From contig JAEYZG010000043.1 of the NCBI GenBank assembly GCA_023428135.1, forward strand, positions 1-64,000: DNA of 64,000 bases, given 5' to 3'. The DNA comes from Bacteroidota bacterium (GTDB lineage: Bacteria > Bacteroidota > Bacteroidia > Cytophagales > Cytophagaceae). The position numbers and the translations under genes are program-made. The notes below the pieces were generated by a model that saw only the letters and a program-made list of their open reading frames with translations, was not told where the DNA came from and did no database searches. How positions within the stretch are numbered: the stretch's first letter is position 1; each line of letters opens with the position of its first letter. Shown here one piece after another: positions 9,168 through 18,124 of the stretch.

Positions 9168-9656
9168 TTGAAAACTATGAAAATAAATATAAATAAACTT
9201 AAAACCCTTTGGGATAAAGAGGGAGTTTGGGGAGAATGGAGAAATCTGTTAAAGTTGGGGTATGATGAAAACGAAAAATATTTTGAATTTGGCTTAATGA
9301 TGGATTATAGAGGATTAGATGCTAAGATTATAGTAAATCATTTTTATCACATTAATTTAAATTCTGATAATATGAAAATTAATCCCGATTGGACTATTCT
9401 TAAAGGCAATCATCAAATAAATCCTAATCTTTATGATGGAGGTATAAAATTAAGTATAGTTGAGCCAAATATTTATGAAAATATGATAGAGGATGCAAAG
9501 TTAATATTTGAAGAGTATAAAACTGAAGATACTATTTGTTTTTGGAGTATCCCAAATAAATGGTTTAAGGATACATCATTAGTTAAATTCATTGAAGAAA
9601 ATCTTCCAAAAGACATTCCTGAAAGCTCTCCTCGTCAAGATTGGTATTGGCCGTGA
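9168..9656 (+). CDS. Candidate immunity protein for the upstream toxin
   Basis: This 162-residue soluble, acidic protein has no signal peptide and many aromatic residues (WDKEGVWGEWRNLLKLGY; C-terminal SSPRQDWYWP). Its family is not recognised. The start at 9168 is TTG, in frame with ATG codons at 9174 and 9177; ATG at 9177 is the likelier start. The gene lies directly behind the HExxH toxin gene with almost no gap, shares its high AT content, and is followed by fragments of similar small genes. That is the standard arrangement of a cognate immunity gene. A cytoplasmic inhibitor of the metallopeptidase domain is the natural prediction. Confidence 0.6.
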   Translation: MKTMKININKLKTLWDKEGVWGEWRNLLKLGYDENEKYFEFGLMMDYRGLDAKIIVNHFYHINLNSDNMKINPDWTILKGNHQINPNLYDGGIKLSIVEPNIYENMIEDAKLIFEEYKTEDTICFWSIPNKWFKDTSLVKFIEENLPKDIPESSPRQDWYWP

Positions 9657-9855
9657 TGAGACTTATACAGAAATTTGTTGTAAAGTTAACATATTTCAAA
9701 GTGAAAAAAGTATAGAAAAATATTGAGCATTTAAAAACCTGTTATGGGATAACTCTTTCGAATACTTTGGTTTTTCAAAAAATGGGAAAGTAGAAATTCA
9801 TTTTTACTATAATTCTAAAGGTTCAATAGGTTCATTTTTTCCAAAAAAAAGATAA
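9652..9855 (+). pseudogene. Decayed immunity-like gene fragment
   Basis: One frame reads RDETYTEICCKVNIFQ... from 9652, hits an in-frame TGA, then continues FKNLLWDNSFEYFGF, KVEIHFYYNSKGSIG and SFFPKKR to a stop ending at 9855. Apart from that stop the frame is open with protein-like composition, so this looks like the tail of a small soluble protein. It overlaps the end of the preceding immunity gene by a few bases. The parent family is not recognised. Confidence 0.5.
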
Positions 9856-9860
9856 TCACA

Positions 9861-10184
9861 ATGATAGAATACAAATTTTATAAAAACGAAATTGGAACCC
9901 CACAATTTAGTATAGGGGGAAACTTAGAAGTACTAAGTGAACTAGGATCTTGTAATTTAGACTATTTAAATGAGATAATCTCTTCACTTGAAGATGTTTT
10001 ATCGGGTAAGCTAGAGCAATATGATTTTGGATATGAAATACTTTCTATTGAAAGCAGGCAAGAAAATTCCAATATAGTAGATACTTATAACGATTGGAAA
10101 ACAATTGCAGAAGTTCCTACTTCGGAGATATACAACTTAATGAAAGATTGGCGCAGTTATCTTGAGAAACATTCTACTACTTGA
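9861..10184 (+). CDS. Small soluble protein, possible second immunity protein
   Basis: The 107-residue acidic protein begins MIEYKFYKNEIGTPQFSIGG and ends IYNLMKDWRSYLEKHSTT, with no signal peptide or membrane segment. A short N-terminal beta part and helical remainder are suggested by composition. I do not recognise a family with certainty. It sits between two decayed small gene fragments downstream of the toxin gene, so an orphan immunity role (protection from a related strain's toxin) is plausible but unproven. Confidence 0.5.
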   Translation: MIEYKFYKNEIGTPQFSIGGNLEVLSELGSCNLDYLNEIISSLEDVLSGKLEQYDFGYEILSIESRQENSNIVDTYNDWKTIAEVPTSEIYNLMKDWRSYLEKHSTT

Positions 10185-10582
10185 TTATGATAGTATAATT
10201 TTTTCTAAATCTCAAAGAACTTAATAATGAAAGCATGTAATCCTGGTATTATATTATAGAGAAAATTTTGTTTGATATTGCATATGCGTATATAAAAAAG
10301 ATAGTTCTATGAATGGGTTGGTGATAAGGATACTAACTTTACAATTTGGGATGATGTTAGTCGATTACTGCAAATAATGAGTATGAATAGTAGGTTTAGT
10401 TTTCATTTGGAAAATTTGTAAAGAAAAGCACCAATGTAAGTCGATTTGTATATCATCCCATGCGCCCTTGTTTTAATTACTATTTTGTTTTTGACTCATA
10501 TGATTTTTGGGATTATTCTCTATAAGAACTTTAAATAGACTTAAGGTAAACCAAATATTGATTTATCCAAATAAATTATGAT
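10185..10582 (+). other. Gap with degraded coding remnants
   Basis: No intact gene is present. Short open stretches with protein-like composition remain: one from about 10304 to 10422 (FYEWVGDKDTNFTIWDDVSR... ending FSFHLENL), and another around 10460-10523 (PCFNYYFVFDSYDFWDYSL). Both are bounded by stops and lack starts. They look like leftovers of further small toxin-associated genes. Confidence 0.4.
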
Positions 10583-11443
10583 ATGCTACTTGAATTAGTA
10601 AAAAAAAATCCATTAAGGCTTTCATGGATTCCTGGTCTGCTGTTAGCAGGGGCTTTTGTGTTTGGTACATTATTAAATTTATCTTTTGACGGTATGAAAG
10701 GATTTGTCTTTGGCATCAATGTTTGGCAAAACTTCTTTTCATATTTAATAGCTTTTTTATTTATTGGTTGTTTTGAATGGATACTCTGTGGACGATATAG
10801 GAACTTATTATATTTTACAATATTATTTGTAATAGCGTTTTCTATCACATATTACTTTCAGTATGTCTTTGTTGATAATAACTTGGTTTTTACCATGGCA
10901 GAAATTTGTTTCTCTCCATGGATTTTGATCATGTTAATAAGAAGTGTGGTATTAAATAGATTTTATAAAATATTTAATGCTATCGTGATTATTTTATTTT
11001 TTGTTTTTATAAACATCGTTTTTCAATGGTGGACTTTTTCAGTTTTGATAAAGTATAGATCATACTTATATTTAATTGATCTTCTGATTAGTCCGGGTCT
11101 TTTTTATTTGTTAATAAATATTTCGGACTGTATTCTATCTGAAGAGGGTTCAAAAAATATTATAATGTATAGATTGTTTTCAAAAGAAAATAAAATTAAA
11201 AGTGGAGAATTTACATTTAGAGCCATTTTGTATGTATATATATTTTTAATTGCCCTGGACAATGTATTTGGTTTTAATTTCATACCCTTTAGTCGTATTG
11301 ATAACAAAATTGATTTGTATGTAAGGTGCATTATTTCATGTATAATAACTATTGTATTTGCAGGTTTGATCTACAATTTATTCTTAATGAGATTTAATAG
11401 TATTAAAGATTTCAATGATCAAATTGATAAAAATGAACTATAA
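10583..11443 (+). CDS. Polytopic membrane protein of unknown function
   Basis: The 286-residue protein has about seven or eight hydrophobic segments (for example WIPGLLLAGAFVFGTLLNL, FTILFVIAFSITYYFQYVFV and IVIILFFVFINIVFQWW) separated by short basic loops, so it belongs in the inner membrane. It carries a soluble loop around residues 180-205. No known family motif was seen. It is AT-rich like the surrounding toxin-island genes. Membrane-bound immunity to a pore-forming or envelope toxin is one possibility; an unrelated hitchhiker is another. Confidence 0.6.
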   Translation: MLLELVKKNPLRLSWIPGLLLAGAFVFGTLLNLSFDGMKGFVFGINVWQNFFSYLIAFLFIGCFEWILCGRYRNLLYFTILFVIAFSITYYFQYVFVDNNLVFTMAEICFSPWILIMLIRSVVLNRFYKIFNAIVIILFFVFINIVFQWWTFSVLIKYRSYLYLIDLLISPGLFYLLINISDCILSEEGSKNIIMYRLFSKENKIKSGEFTFRAILYVYIFLIALDNVFGFNFIPFSRIDNKIDLYVRCIISCIITIVFAGLIYNLFLMRFNSIKDFNDQIDKNEL

Positions 11444-11468
11444 AGATTAGATGTGTACAACTGTTCCC

Positions 11469-11603
11469 CGGTCTGTGGCTCACAGATCGGAATCTGTCAA
11501 TAACATTAAAATATAGATACTTTGTGTAATATTAATTTGGAACGTATGGAATAATTAAGTTCAGCCCTTTTGGAAGGCTTTCGGTCTGTGAGCCACAGAC
11601 CGA
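11469..11603. repeat. Pair of inverted palindromic repeats
   Basis: A quasi-palindrome, CGGTCTGTGGCTCACAGATC, lies at 11470-11489. Its near reverse complement, TCGGTCTGTGAGCCACAGAC, begins at 11581 and closes as a palindrome at 11603. Each copy can form its own hairpin (CTGTG/CACAG core), and the two can also pair across about 90 bp. This resembles a REP-like or terminator-derived element behind the membrane protein gene. Confidence 0.6.
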
Positions 11604-11658
11604 GGAATAGGATAAAGCTGTTTTAACAATTAACCTAGCACCTAACTTTTCATCTTAT

Positions 11659-11892
11659 AAAGGAAAATTTTATTTTCGTGGGATTGAGAAATCTATTAAA
11701 GTTTCCAAGTTTGATATGACAATAGATACAGATTTAATAGACCTTCATAAGATAACTACAAATGACGAAAAGATTATTGAAAGGTGGAACGTAGCATATT
11801 TCATACTTTAAAAAGATGATAATTATCAAATCGAATTTTTATGGGATCAAGAATTGGATGATTCTGTATATGGAAAAGATAACAATCTTTAA
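11659..11892 (+). pseudogene. Decayed small gene with one in-frame stop
   Basis: One frame reads KGKFYFRGIEKSIKVSKFD from 11659, continues through DLIDLHKITTNDEK and WNVAYFIL to a TAA at 11809, then resumes in the same frame as KDDNYQIEFLWDQELDD to a TAA ending at 11892. No start codon is seen. The sequence looks like the C-terminal two thirds of a small soluble protein inactivated by a nonsense change. The setting suggests another immunity-type gene, but the family is not recognised. Confidence 0.5.
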
Positions 11893-11963
11893 CTACTAAC
11901 ACAGCTTTCCAATTACTAAGAATGGAATAAATATTTCAATTTATTAAGGTAAATGAATACAAA

Positions 11964-12746
11964 ATGAAATCTTTATCATTATTAAAATCACTCAATAAAA
12001 GTATTATTATCATTTTACTATTGATAATAAATTCATCATGTGAGAAATGTGATAAGAATAAACATTACGAGACACAGGTCACATCAGAAAGATGGGACAA
12101 TGGTCCCGGAGGCTTTCCTGATACCAATAATTTTAAAGTTTACCTCTACAGAACTGAAGGAGAATATTTATCTGATCAAAATAGAATTACTCCAAAATTT
12201 AATGGTTACGCATATCAAATTTCAGATAATGCAAAAACATACTATTGGGTACGGATAAATCAAGATTCACTTAATAACCTCAGATATAACCAAATTTGTA
12301 CAGATCCAAGTAAATGTGGAAATATGAATGGAGGTTATGGGAGGCCTAATGATTGCGATGAATATTTTTATACTCGGTTAACTGCAGAACTTTCAACTAC
12401 TCCAACCAAGTTGCAGCTAAATATAAAGAACAATGGAAATGCAGTATCTGGAGCTATAGTTCAATTATTCTATACTAAGGATGACTTTGATAAAGATATA
12501 ATACCGACTTATAGTAGCACTTGGCTTAAATATACTCAACGGAATTATAATTTTGAATACGGAAGTAGTTTTATTGATACTACCAAGAATGATGGAATTG
12601 CTTATTTTTCTAATCTTGAGCCTAGAGAATATTTGTTTAAGGTTACCAAGGGAAAGTTAAGCAATTCTTCAACTACAATAAAAACATTAAAGCCTTTACC
12701 TGATGATCCCAATGTAACAACAGTATTAGATGTGGGGATTAAATAA
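11964..12746 (+). CDS. Lipoprotein with a carboxypeptidase-regulatory-like (Ig-fold) domain
   Basis: A basic N-terminus and hydrophobic stretch (SIIIILLLIINSSC) end in a lipobox-like Cys, giving a lipidated envelope protein of about 240 residues. The C-terminal half (about 150-255) has the feature order of a carboxypeptidase-regulatory-like beta sandwich: LQLNIKNNGNAVSGAIVQLF, then DGIAYFSNLEPREYLFKV. The N-terminal half is rich in Tyr, Asn and Asp and not recognised. It is followed 38 bp later by a second lipoprotein gene in the same direction, so the two are probably cotranscribed. The function is unknown. Confidence 0.65.
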   Translation: MKSLSLLKSLNKSIIIILLLIINSSCEKCDKNKHYETQVTSERWDNGPGGFPDTNNFKVYLYRTEGEYLSDQNRITPKFNGYAYQISDNAKTYYWVRINQDSLNNLRYNQICTDPSKCGNMNGGYGRPNDCDEYFYTRLTAELSTTPTKLQLNIKNNGNAVSGAIVQLFYTKDDFDKDIIPTYSSTWLKYTQRNYNFEYGSSFIDTTKNDGIAYFSNLEPREYLFKVTKGKLSNSSTTIKTLKPLPDDPNVTTVLDVGIK

Positions 12747-12784
12747 GTTTGAATTTCAACTCTCAAAAACACAACAAATAAAAA

Positions 12785-13573
12785 ATGAAAAAACATCTTT
12801 TAACCTTAACCTTTGGAATATGTTCAACCATGCTTGCATTCACTGCTTGCAAGAAAGAAAATGATGCAGATCCATCCAATTCTCATGCTATCTTATGTTT
12901 GCCTGACTCGTCATTTGGAACGAAAGGAGATAAAACTGTTATTTCCTATGACAATCAAAGTAGAATCACTAAAAGTGAGCAATTTGATTCGACTGGAAAT
13001 CTTATTGGTTATACCACAATTACTTATTCTGATGATAAAATCATGACAGATAATTATCAGAATGGAAAATTAAAACATCATGCGGATTTTTTACTTAATG
13101 AACAAGGATACATTAATAGCAAATATATAATATATTATAATGAATACACCAGATATGATACAACACTTTATACATATGATAATGAAGGATATCGCATCAT
13201 GGATGTATATAAAGATACATATAGGAATGACACGGCTATTTATAAATATCAGGATGGCAATTTAAAAACACAGGAATTCATTGGTTGGGATGGGAAATCG
13301 ATAACTACATATACTTATTCAACGATTGAAAATAAAGGATTTAATTTTTTAAACGATGTGGGTTCTGCTAATCTTTTTGGAAAGGGTAATAAAAATTTAG
13401 TAGAAAGTGACATTGAAGTAAATCCAGATGGTAGTACTTTATCTACAACATATTCATACCAATTTAATTCTGATGGCTTGGTAACAAAATATGGTTTTGT
13501 AGCAATATCCTCTCAAAAACCTTCAGAGCCATATTTTACAACTGAAATTGGAATTTCATACAAATGTAAATAA
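12785..13573 (+). CDS. Lipoprotein with YD-like repeats
   Basis: The signal MKKHLLTLTFGICSTMLAFTAC ends in a lipobox Cys followed by KKEND, typical of Bacteroidota surface lipoproteins. The body has repeated YD-like motifs (ISYDNQSRITKSEQFDSTGN, TYDNEGYRIMDVY, YKYQDGNLKTQE, YQFNSDGLVTKYGF), a simple beta-strand series related in style to RHS/YD repeats. At 262 residues it is far smaller than an RHS toxin and has no variable tip. It lies 23 bp before the start of the 1456-residue surface protein. A role in carbohydrate or surface binding is possible; nothing specific can be claimed. Confidence 0.65.
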   Translation: MKKHLLTLTFGICSTMLAFTACKKENDADPSNSHAILCLPDSSFGTKGDKTVISYDNQSRITKSEQFDSTGNLIGYTTITYSDDKIMTDNYQNGKLKHHADFLLNEQGYINSKYIIYYNEYTRYDTTLYTYDNEGYRIMDVYKDTYRNDTAIYKYQDGNLKTQEFIGWDGKSITTYTYSTIENKGFNFLNDVGSANLFGKGNKNLVESDIEVNPDGSTLSTTYSYQFNSDGLVTKYGFVAISSQKPSEPYFTTEIGISYKCK

Positions 13574-13595
13574 TACGACTTTTATTTTCCTTACA

Positions 13596-16500
13596 ATGAA
13601 AACAATACTATCTATTTTCCTTCTGCTTTTTACCGGTATTGCTGTTGCGCAGGATTCCTATTCCAATGCAGGAATCATTCATGCAGCTATTATGGAAGAA
13701 GGAAGGATTATAAACCAGATGAATCCTGCTTTACCTACCGATATGCCGATAGGCTTGTCTAAAAGTATGGGAGGTCAGGATTATCTTGTCGGAATAGATA
13801 GTATTGTTTTAAACTCCGAAGGCCCATCTTATATTTCTGCTTCATCAATGGTGGAAGTACCTGCAACCGGAGATTTACTTGCCTTTTCAGGATCAAAAAT
13901 ATCCATCACACCTAATGGAATAAAAGGAGCCAGTGTTGCAAGACTTAATCTCGCCGTTGACATACCGATAAGGATCAACAATAATTTAAAGCTTACACTA
14001 AAAGGGAGTGAAAAAAAGACTTTTCTGGAGTTTGACTGCAATGGCTTTACAGGCATGGGCGTCCAGGGGACATTTGAATTCTGCCGGGATTTTCTGATTC
14101 CAGTAAACCCCGATGGAAATATAGCACCAGAGCCAGCAAGAGTAAGAGCCGATTTTGAGACCCAAATGAGTGATTTCAGCAATATGCTTGCTAAAGTCAG
14201 TATTTCACCTTTTCAGGTTCCTGAACTTGCAGGTTTTGACTTCTATGTTCAGGACGCATGGGTAGATCAGAGTGATGTTGCAAATCCTTTAGGATTGATA
14301 TTTCCCAAAGATTACACCAATCCTGATATCACTGGAAACACGAACCTCTGGCGAGGCTTTTACTTAAAACAGCTTTCTGTAAAGCTCCCTAAACAATTTG
14401 AAACGGGAAAATCAAATCAGAGAAAAGAACTAATGGTTTCCAATGCTCTGATAGATCCAACAGGGTTCTCAGGCTGGATAACCGGAAAAGGAGTTATTCC
14501 TATGGATGAAGGATCGGTAGGAGACTGGCCTTTTTCAGTTGATGAAATTTCTGTTCAGCTAACATGCAACAAACTTACCGGAGCGGGATTCAGAGGCGCT
14601 CTGGTTGTCCCAATTTCTAAAAAGGATCAGAAGCTTGATTACACGGCTGTTATTCAGTCAGGCAATAATTACCTGATATCAGTCAAAAACAGGGATTCAC
14701 TTGAAGTACCGATGTGGGGCGCTTTAATGAAACTCTACCCAAGCTCTTCTGTGACACTTGCATATCAGAATGAAAAATTTGTCCCCACCGCTGTGCTTCA
14801 TGGTGAAGTATCTGTTAACCCTGATGCAGGAGGTGGAAATAAATCAAAGTTCAAAGGAATCATTTTTGAAAATCTTACCCTGACTTCTGTAAAGCCTTAT
14901 TTCGTCAATGGAGTATTCAGCATAGTTTCTGAAAACAGCGATATGTCAGGTTTTTCAATAACCTTAAAAGAAATAGGATTAGTCCGGCGTGAAGCAGAAA
15001 ATATGATTGGTCTGCACTTTGGTGTTGATGTTCACATGATGAAAGATGATGAAGGCGGATTCTCCGGACAAGGAGCGCTGACTGTTTTCGGAAAATATCC
15101 GGAAGGTGGATCCATAAAAGATGGATTTAAGTTTGATCATGTTGAACTGAACAGACTGGTTTTAGATGTCAGCAGTGAAGCCTATACCATTCATGGTGAG
15201 CTTGATATTTATAAAAAGGATGAAATATACGGAAATGGATTCAGAGGTTTTGTAAATGCGACCTTTCAGCCCGGGATTGCGGTCAGGGCCACAGCTCAAT
15301 TCGGTAATGTAAAAGGAATGAGGTATTGGTATGTCGATGCGCTCGTAATGCTTCCATCAGGTATACCTTGCGGTCCTGGATTCGGCCTTTATGGTTTCGG
15401 AGGCGGCCTTTATCATCACATGAGGCGGGCTGATATGAATAATCCGAAACTGGATAATGCTCCGGTTGCTTCCAATTCAGAGCTAACTGTATCAGGACAG
15501 ACAAAGGCACAACTCGTAGATCTTCAGCCACCTCCATCAGGTACAAAATATGTTCCTGATGAGAAAACTTTTCTGGGATTAAAAGCAACAGTAGTGGCAG
15601 GAACTTTCCCGTCTGCCCAGGCTTTCAATCTTGATGCTACATTTGAAATAGCCTTTACCGATAAATGTGGAGTAAGGTATATAGCTTTTGACGGAAAGGG
15701 ATATTTTATGACTGAGTTAACGCAGAGAAATAATCCCCCTATCATGGCCAATGTGGGCATCTCAATGGATTTTGAGAATCAGGTACTACATGGAAATTTC
15801 GATGTGTATATCAATGTAAACAATACGATAAGAGGAATTCATCCGAAAAACCTTGCTGGTGGCGCTGTAATGCATTTTGAGAAAGGGTCCTGGTATATCA
15901 ATATCGGAACACCGGATAACCGACTGGGTCTGAATTTTATGGGAATGTTTACGGCCACCTCTTACTTCATGGTGGGAACTAATATTCCGGGTATGCCACC
16001 ACCACCGGAGAATGTCTCTGGAATTCTTGGAGGAGCTGATCTGAATTTCATGCGTGATGAAAATGCACTTGGCAAAGGAAATGGATTCTGTTTCGGAGCT
16101 TCTTTTGACGCTAATACAGGTAAAAAGCAATTCCTCATTTTCTATGGTCAGTTTGCAGCAGGTGCAGGTTTTGATATCATGCTTAAAAATTATGGCAAGA
16201 ACGTCCAATGTGTAAATAGTGGAAAGCTTGGTATTAACGGTTGGTATGCAAGCGGGCAGTCTTATGCTTATCTGCAAGGTGAACTAGGCATTCATGTCGA
16301 TCTTCTGTTTACCAAAGGAGATTATAAAATACTGGATATCGGTGCAGCGGCAGTTCTTCAGGCTAAACTACCCAATCCAACCTTTCTGAAAGGAACGGTA
16401 GGAGGTTATTATAATATCCTCAATGGAATGGTGAAAGGAAATTGCAAATACGAACTGACCATCGGGGAACAGTGTCAGATGACAGGCGGAGGAAGTGTTG

Positions 16501-17966
16501 TAGAAGGAATCAAAGTAATATCAGAATTGTCTCCGAAAACAGGAGAAGGAAATATCAATGTATTCAACAATCCTCAGGCTGCATTTAACCTGGCAATAGA
16601 CAAGAGTTTTGATATGGAAGACATGGATGGAAGGGGCAAAACTTTCAGGGCAATAGTTAAGGAATTTAAGGTTTACAAAGGAACATCCGAGATAGCCGGT
16701 TCAGTGGAATGGAATGAGGCCAATGATGTGGCTTCCTTTAAGCCATTTGATATACTTCCTGGAGAAGCTTCGCTTAAAACAATTGTAAAAGCCGGATTTG
16801 AAGAAAAAATAAACGGAGTTTGGCAACAGGTTCTCGTGAATAATAAAGCTGTAGAGGAAGTTCTTGAAGCTTCTTTCACAACAGGTGATGCTCCCGATAA
16901 TATTCCATTGTCAAATGTAAAATACAGCTATCCCGCAATAAGCCAATATAACTTTTTGAAAGGAGAGTATGGTCAAGGATATATTCAATTACACCAAGGA
17001 CAGGATGAATTATTTGAACCGGATGCCAAATGGATTAAAAAGCTAAGGTTTGTAAAGGCGGGAGAATCGAAAGGCGTTACTACCGACTTTCAGTATAATA
17101 CTGATGGCAATACGGTTTTATTCTCCATACCTCAGGCACTGGAGAATGGTAAAATCTATTCTTTGCAACTTGTAAATCTTCCTGCCAGTCAGGCGATGAA
17201 AGTGGATGCCAATGTAAAAAGCAATGACAAAGCACTTTCTTCCGATATAGATGGAGCAATGGCTTCCATAAGCAGTAAGTCAATAGACGGAACAAGAGAT
17301 GTACTTGAAGAAAAGGTATTTTATCAGGCAGGTTTGAAAACAAGTAAATACAATACTTTCTCTGAAAAAATGAAAACGCTGAGTATTTCAGAACCCTGGA
17401 CTTACCCGATATACAACTATCGTGGTCTTAACGAAATGGGGGTTAATATTTCAGGCGATGAGACATTTGACAAATATGAAATTTCAGGAAATGCAAGCAT
17501 CTCAAAGTTGATTGACGGACAAGCAGGAACCAATAACAGCTGGTATTCAAGAGATATTTATCCTTTGATATATGAGCAATACCCATTGAACGGCACAGGC
17601 TTTATTACATGGAGAAATATGGAAGACTTGGGATTGCCGCCATTAAAAGCGATTGAAATAAGACAATCTTCAGCGGATAAAACACTAACCGAAAACGAAA
17701 TGAATAGTGCAGTTGCAGAGGGCACACCTGCTTATGCTCAGGTTATTTACAACCTGCCATTTTATATGTATAAGGATTATGCTGAATTGCAGCAAAAGGC
17801 AGCTATACTTATGACTCAGAATATTTCAACTAAGAAGATTCATAACCTGATATACACTCCGTTTCCTCAGTTAACACAAGGGAAATATGATGTAATGCTT
17901 AACTATACTTTGCCCGGGTTGAAGAAGGTAAGTTCTTCGTATAAGTTGCAGTTCAGATATTATTGA
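13596..17966 (+). CDS. Very large secreted surface protein of the TANFOR cluster
   Basis: I chose the ATG at 13596 because it gives a clean signal peptide (MKTILSIFLLLFTGIAVAQD); the frame is open back to 13548 but adds only a non-signal leader overlapping the previous gene. The product is about 1456 residues, rich in beta strands and Gly (for example GPGFGLYGFGGGLYHHMRR, IGTPDNRLGLNFMGMF), with repeated long strand modules and no membrane helix after the signal. No enzyme motif or T9SS sorting domain was seen. It is followed by a multi-FN3 gene. I infer it is a structural partner of the TANFOR protein. Function is unknown. Confidence 0.65.
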   Translation: MKTILSIFLLLFTGIAVAQDSYSNAGIIHAAIMEEGRIINQMNPALPTDMPIGLSKSMGGQDYLVGIDSIVLNSEGPSYISASSMVEVPATGDLLAFSGSKISITPNGIKGASVARLNLAVDIPIRINNNLKLTLKGSEKKTFLEFDCNGFTGMGVQGTFEFCRDFLIPVNPDGNIAPEPARVRADFETQMSDFSNMLAKVSISPFQVPELAGFDFYVQDAWVDQSDVANPLGLIFPKDYTNPDITGNTNLWRGFYLKQLSVKLPKQFETGKSNQRKELMVSNALIDPTGFSGWITGKGVIPMDEGSVGDWPFSVDEISVQLTCNKLTGAGFRGALVVPISKKDQKLDYTAVIQSGNNYLISVKNRDSLEVPMWGALMKLYPSSSVTLAYQNEKFVPTAVLHGEVSVNPDAGGGNKSKFKGIIFENLTLTSVKPYFVNGVFSIVSENSDMSGFSITLKEIGLVRREAENMIGLHFGVDVHMMKDDEGGFSGQGALTVFGKYPEGGSIKDGFKFDHVELNRLVLDVSSEAYTIHGELDIYKKDEIYGNGFRGFVNATFQPGIAVRATAQFGNVKGMRYWYVDALVMLPSGIPCGPGFGLYGFGGGLYHHMRRADMNNPKLDNAPVASNSELTVSGQTKAQLVDLQPPPSGTKYVPDEKTFLGLKATVVAGTFPSAQAFNLDATFEIAFTDKCGVRYIAFDGKGYFMTELTQRNNPPIMANVGISMDFENQVLHGNFDVYINVNNTIRGIHPKNLAGGAVMHFEKGSWYINIGTPDNRLGLNFMGMFTATSYFMVGTNIPGMPPPPENVSGILGGADLNFMRDENALGKGNGFCFGASFDANTGKKQFLIFYGQFAAGAGFDIMLKNYGKNVQCVNSGKLGINGWYASGQSYAYLQGELGIHVDLLFTKGDYKILDIGAAAVLQAKLPNPTFLKGTVGGYYNILNGMVKGNCKYELTIGEQCQMTGGGSVVEGIKVISELSPKTGEGNINVFNNPQAAFNLAIDKSFDMEDMDGRGKTFRAIVKEFKVYKGTSEIAGSVEWNEANDVASFKPFDILPGEASLKTIVKAGFEEKINGVWQQVLVNNKAVEEVLEASFTTGDAPDNIPLSNVKYSYPAISQYNFLKGEYGQGYIQLHQGQDELFEPDAKWIKKLRFVKAGESKGVTTDFQYNTDGNTVLFSIPQALENGKIYSLQLVNLPASQAMKVDANVKSNDKALSSDIDGAMASISSKSIDGTRDVLEEKVFYQAGLKTSKYNTFSEKMKTLSISEPWTYPIYNYRGLNEMGVNISGDETFDKYEISGNASISKLIDGQAGTNNSWYSRDIYPLIYEQYPLNGTGFITWRNMEDLGLPPLKAIEIRQSSADKTLTENEMNSAVAEGTPAYAQVIYNLPFYMYKDYAELQQKAAILMTQNISTKKIHNLIYTPFPQLTQGKYDVMLNYTLPGLKKVSSSYKLQFRYY

Positions 17967-17978
17967 CGGGACTCTTCC

Positions 17979-18113
17979 ACTTTGTCATCCTGAGCCCCGC
18001 GAAGGATCTGAGTTTTCAAAAAGGTTGGAAGGTGATATTAAAGAGAAGTAAGCTTTTGGTTATTGTGCTTTATTAAAGCTCAGATGCTTCTTAAGTTCAG
18101 CATGACAAAGAAA
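17979..18113. repeat. Long imperfect inverted repeat between surface genes
   Basis: The left arm, CTTTGTCATCCTGAG continuing to AAGGATCTGAG (about 17980-18012), is matched in reverse by the right arm AGCTCAGATGCTTC continuing to CAGCATGACAAAG (about 18077-18112). The arms are about 35 bp and the spacer about 60 bp. A half copy of the right arm recurs at 25799-25836. The GTCATCCTGA core with AAGGATCT is a familiar dispersed bacterial repeat type. Confidence 0.65.
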
Positions 18114-18124
18114 ATGGAATTACT

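Noticed and set aside
11469..11603. Palindromes considered as CRISPR repeats
   Set aside because: There are only two copies in opposite orientation, no regular spacers and no cas genes.
13548..13595. Upstream extension of the 1456-residue gene
   Set aside because: It would put 16 polar residues before the signal peptide and overlap the previous lipoprotein gene.
15786..16277. 163-codon minus-strand frame inside the 1456-residue surface gene
   Set aside because: It lies opposite a gene with convincing protein composition and signal peptide, has no family features and no start context.
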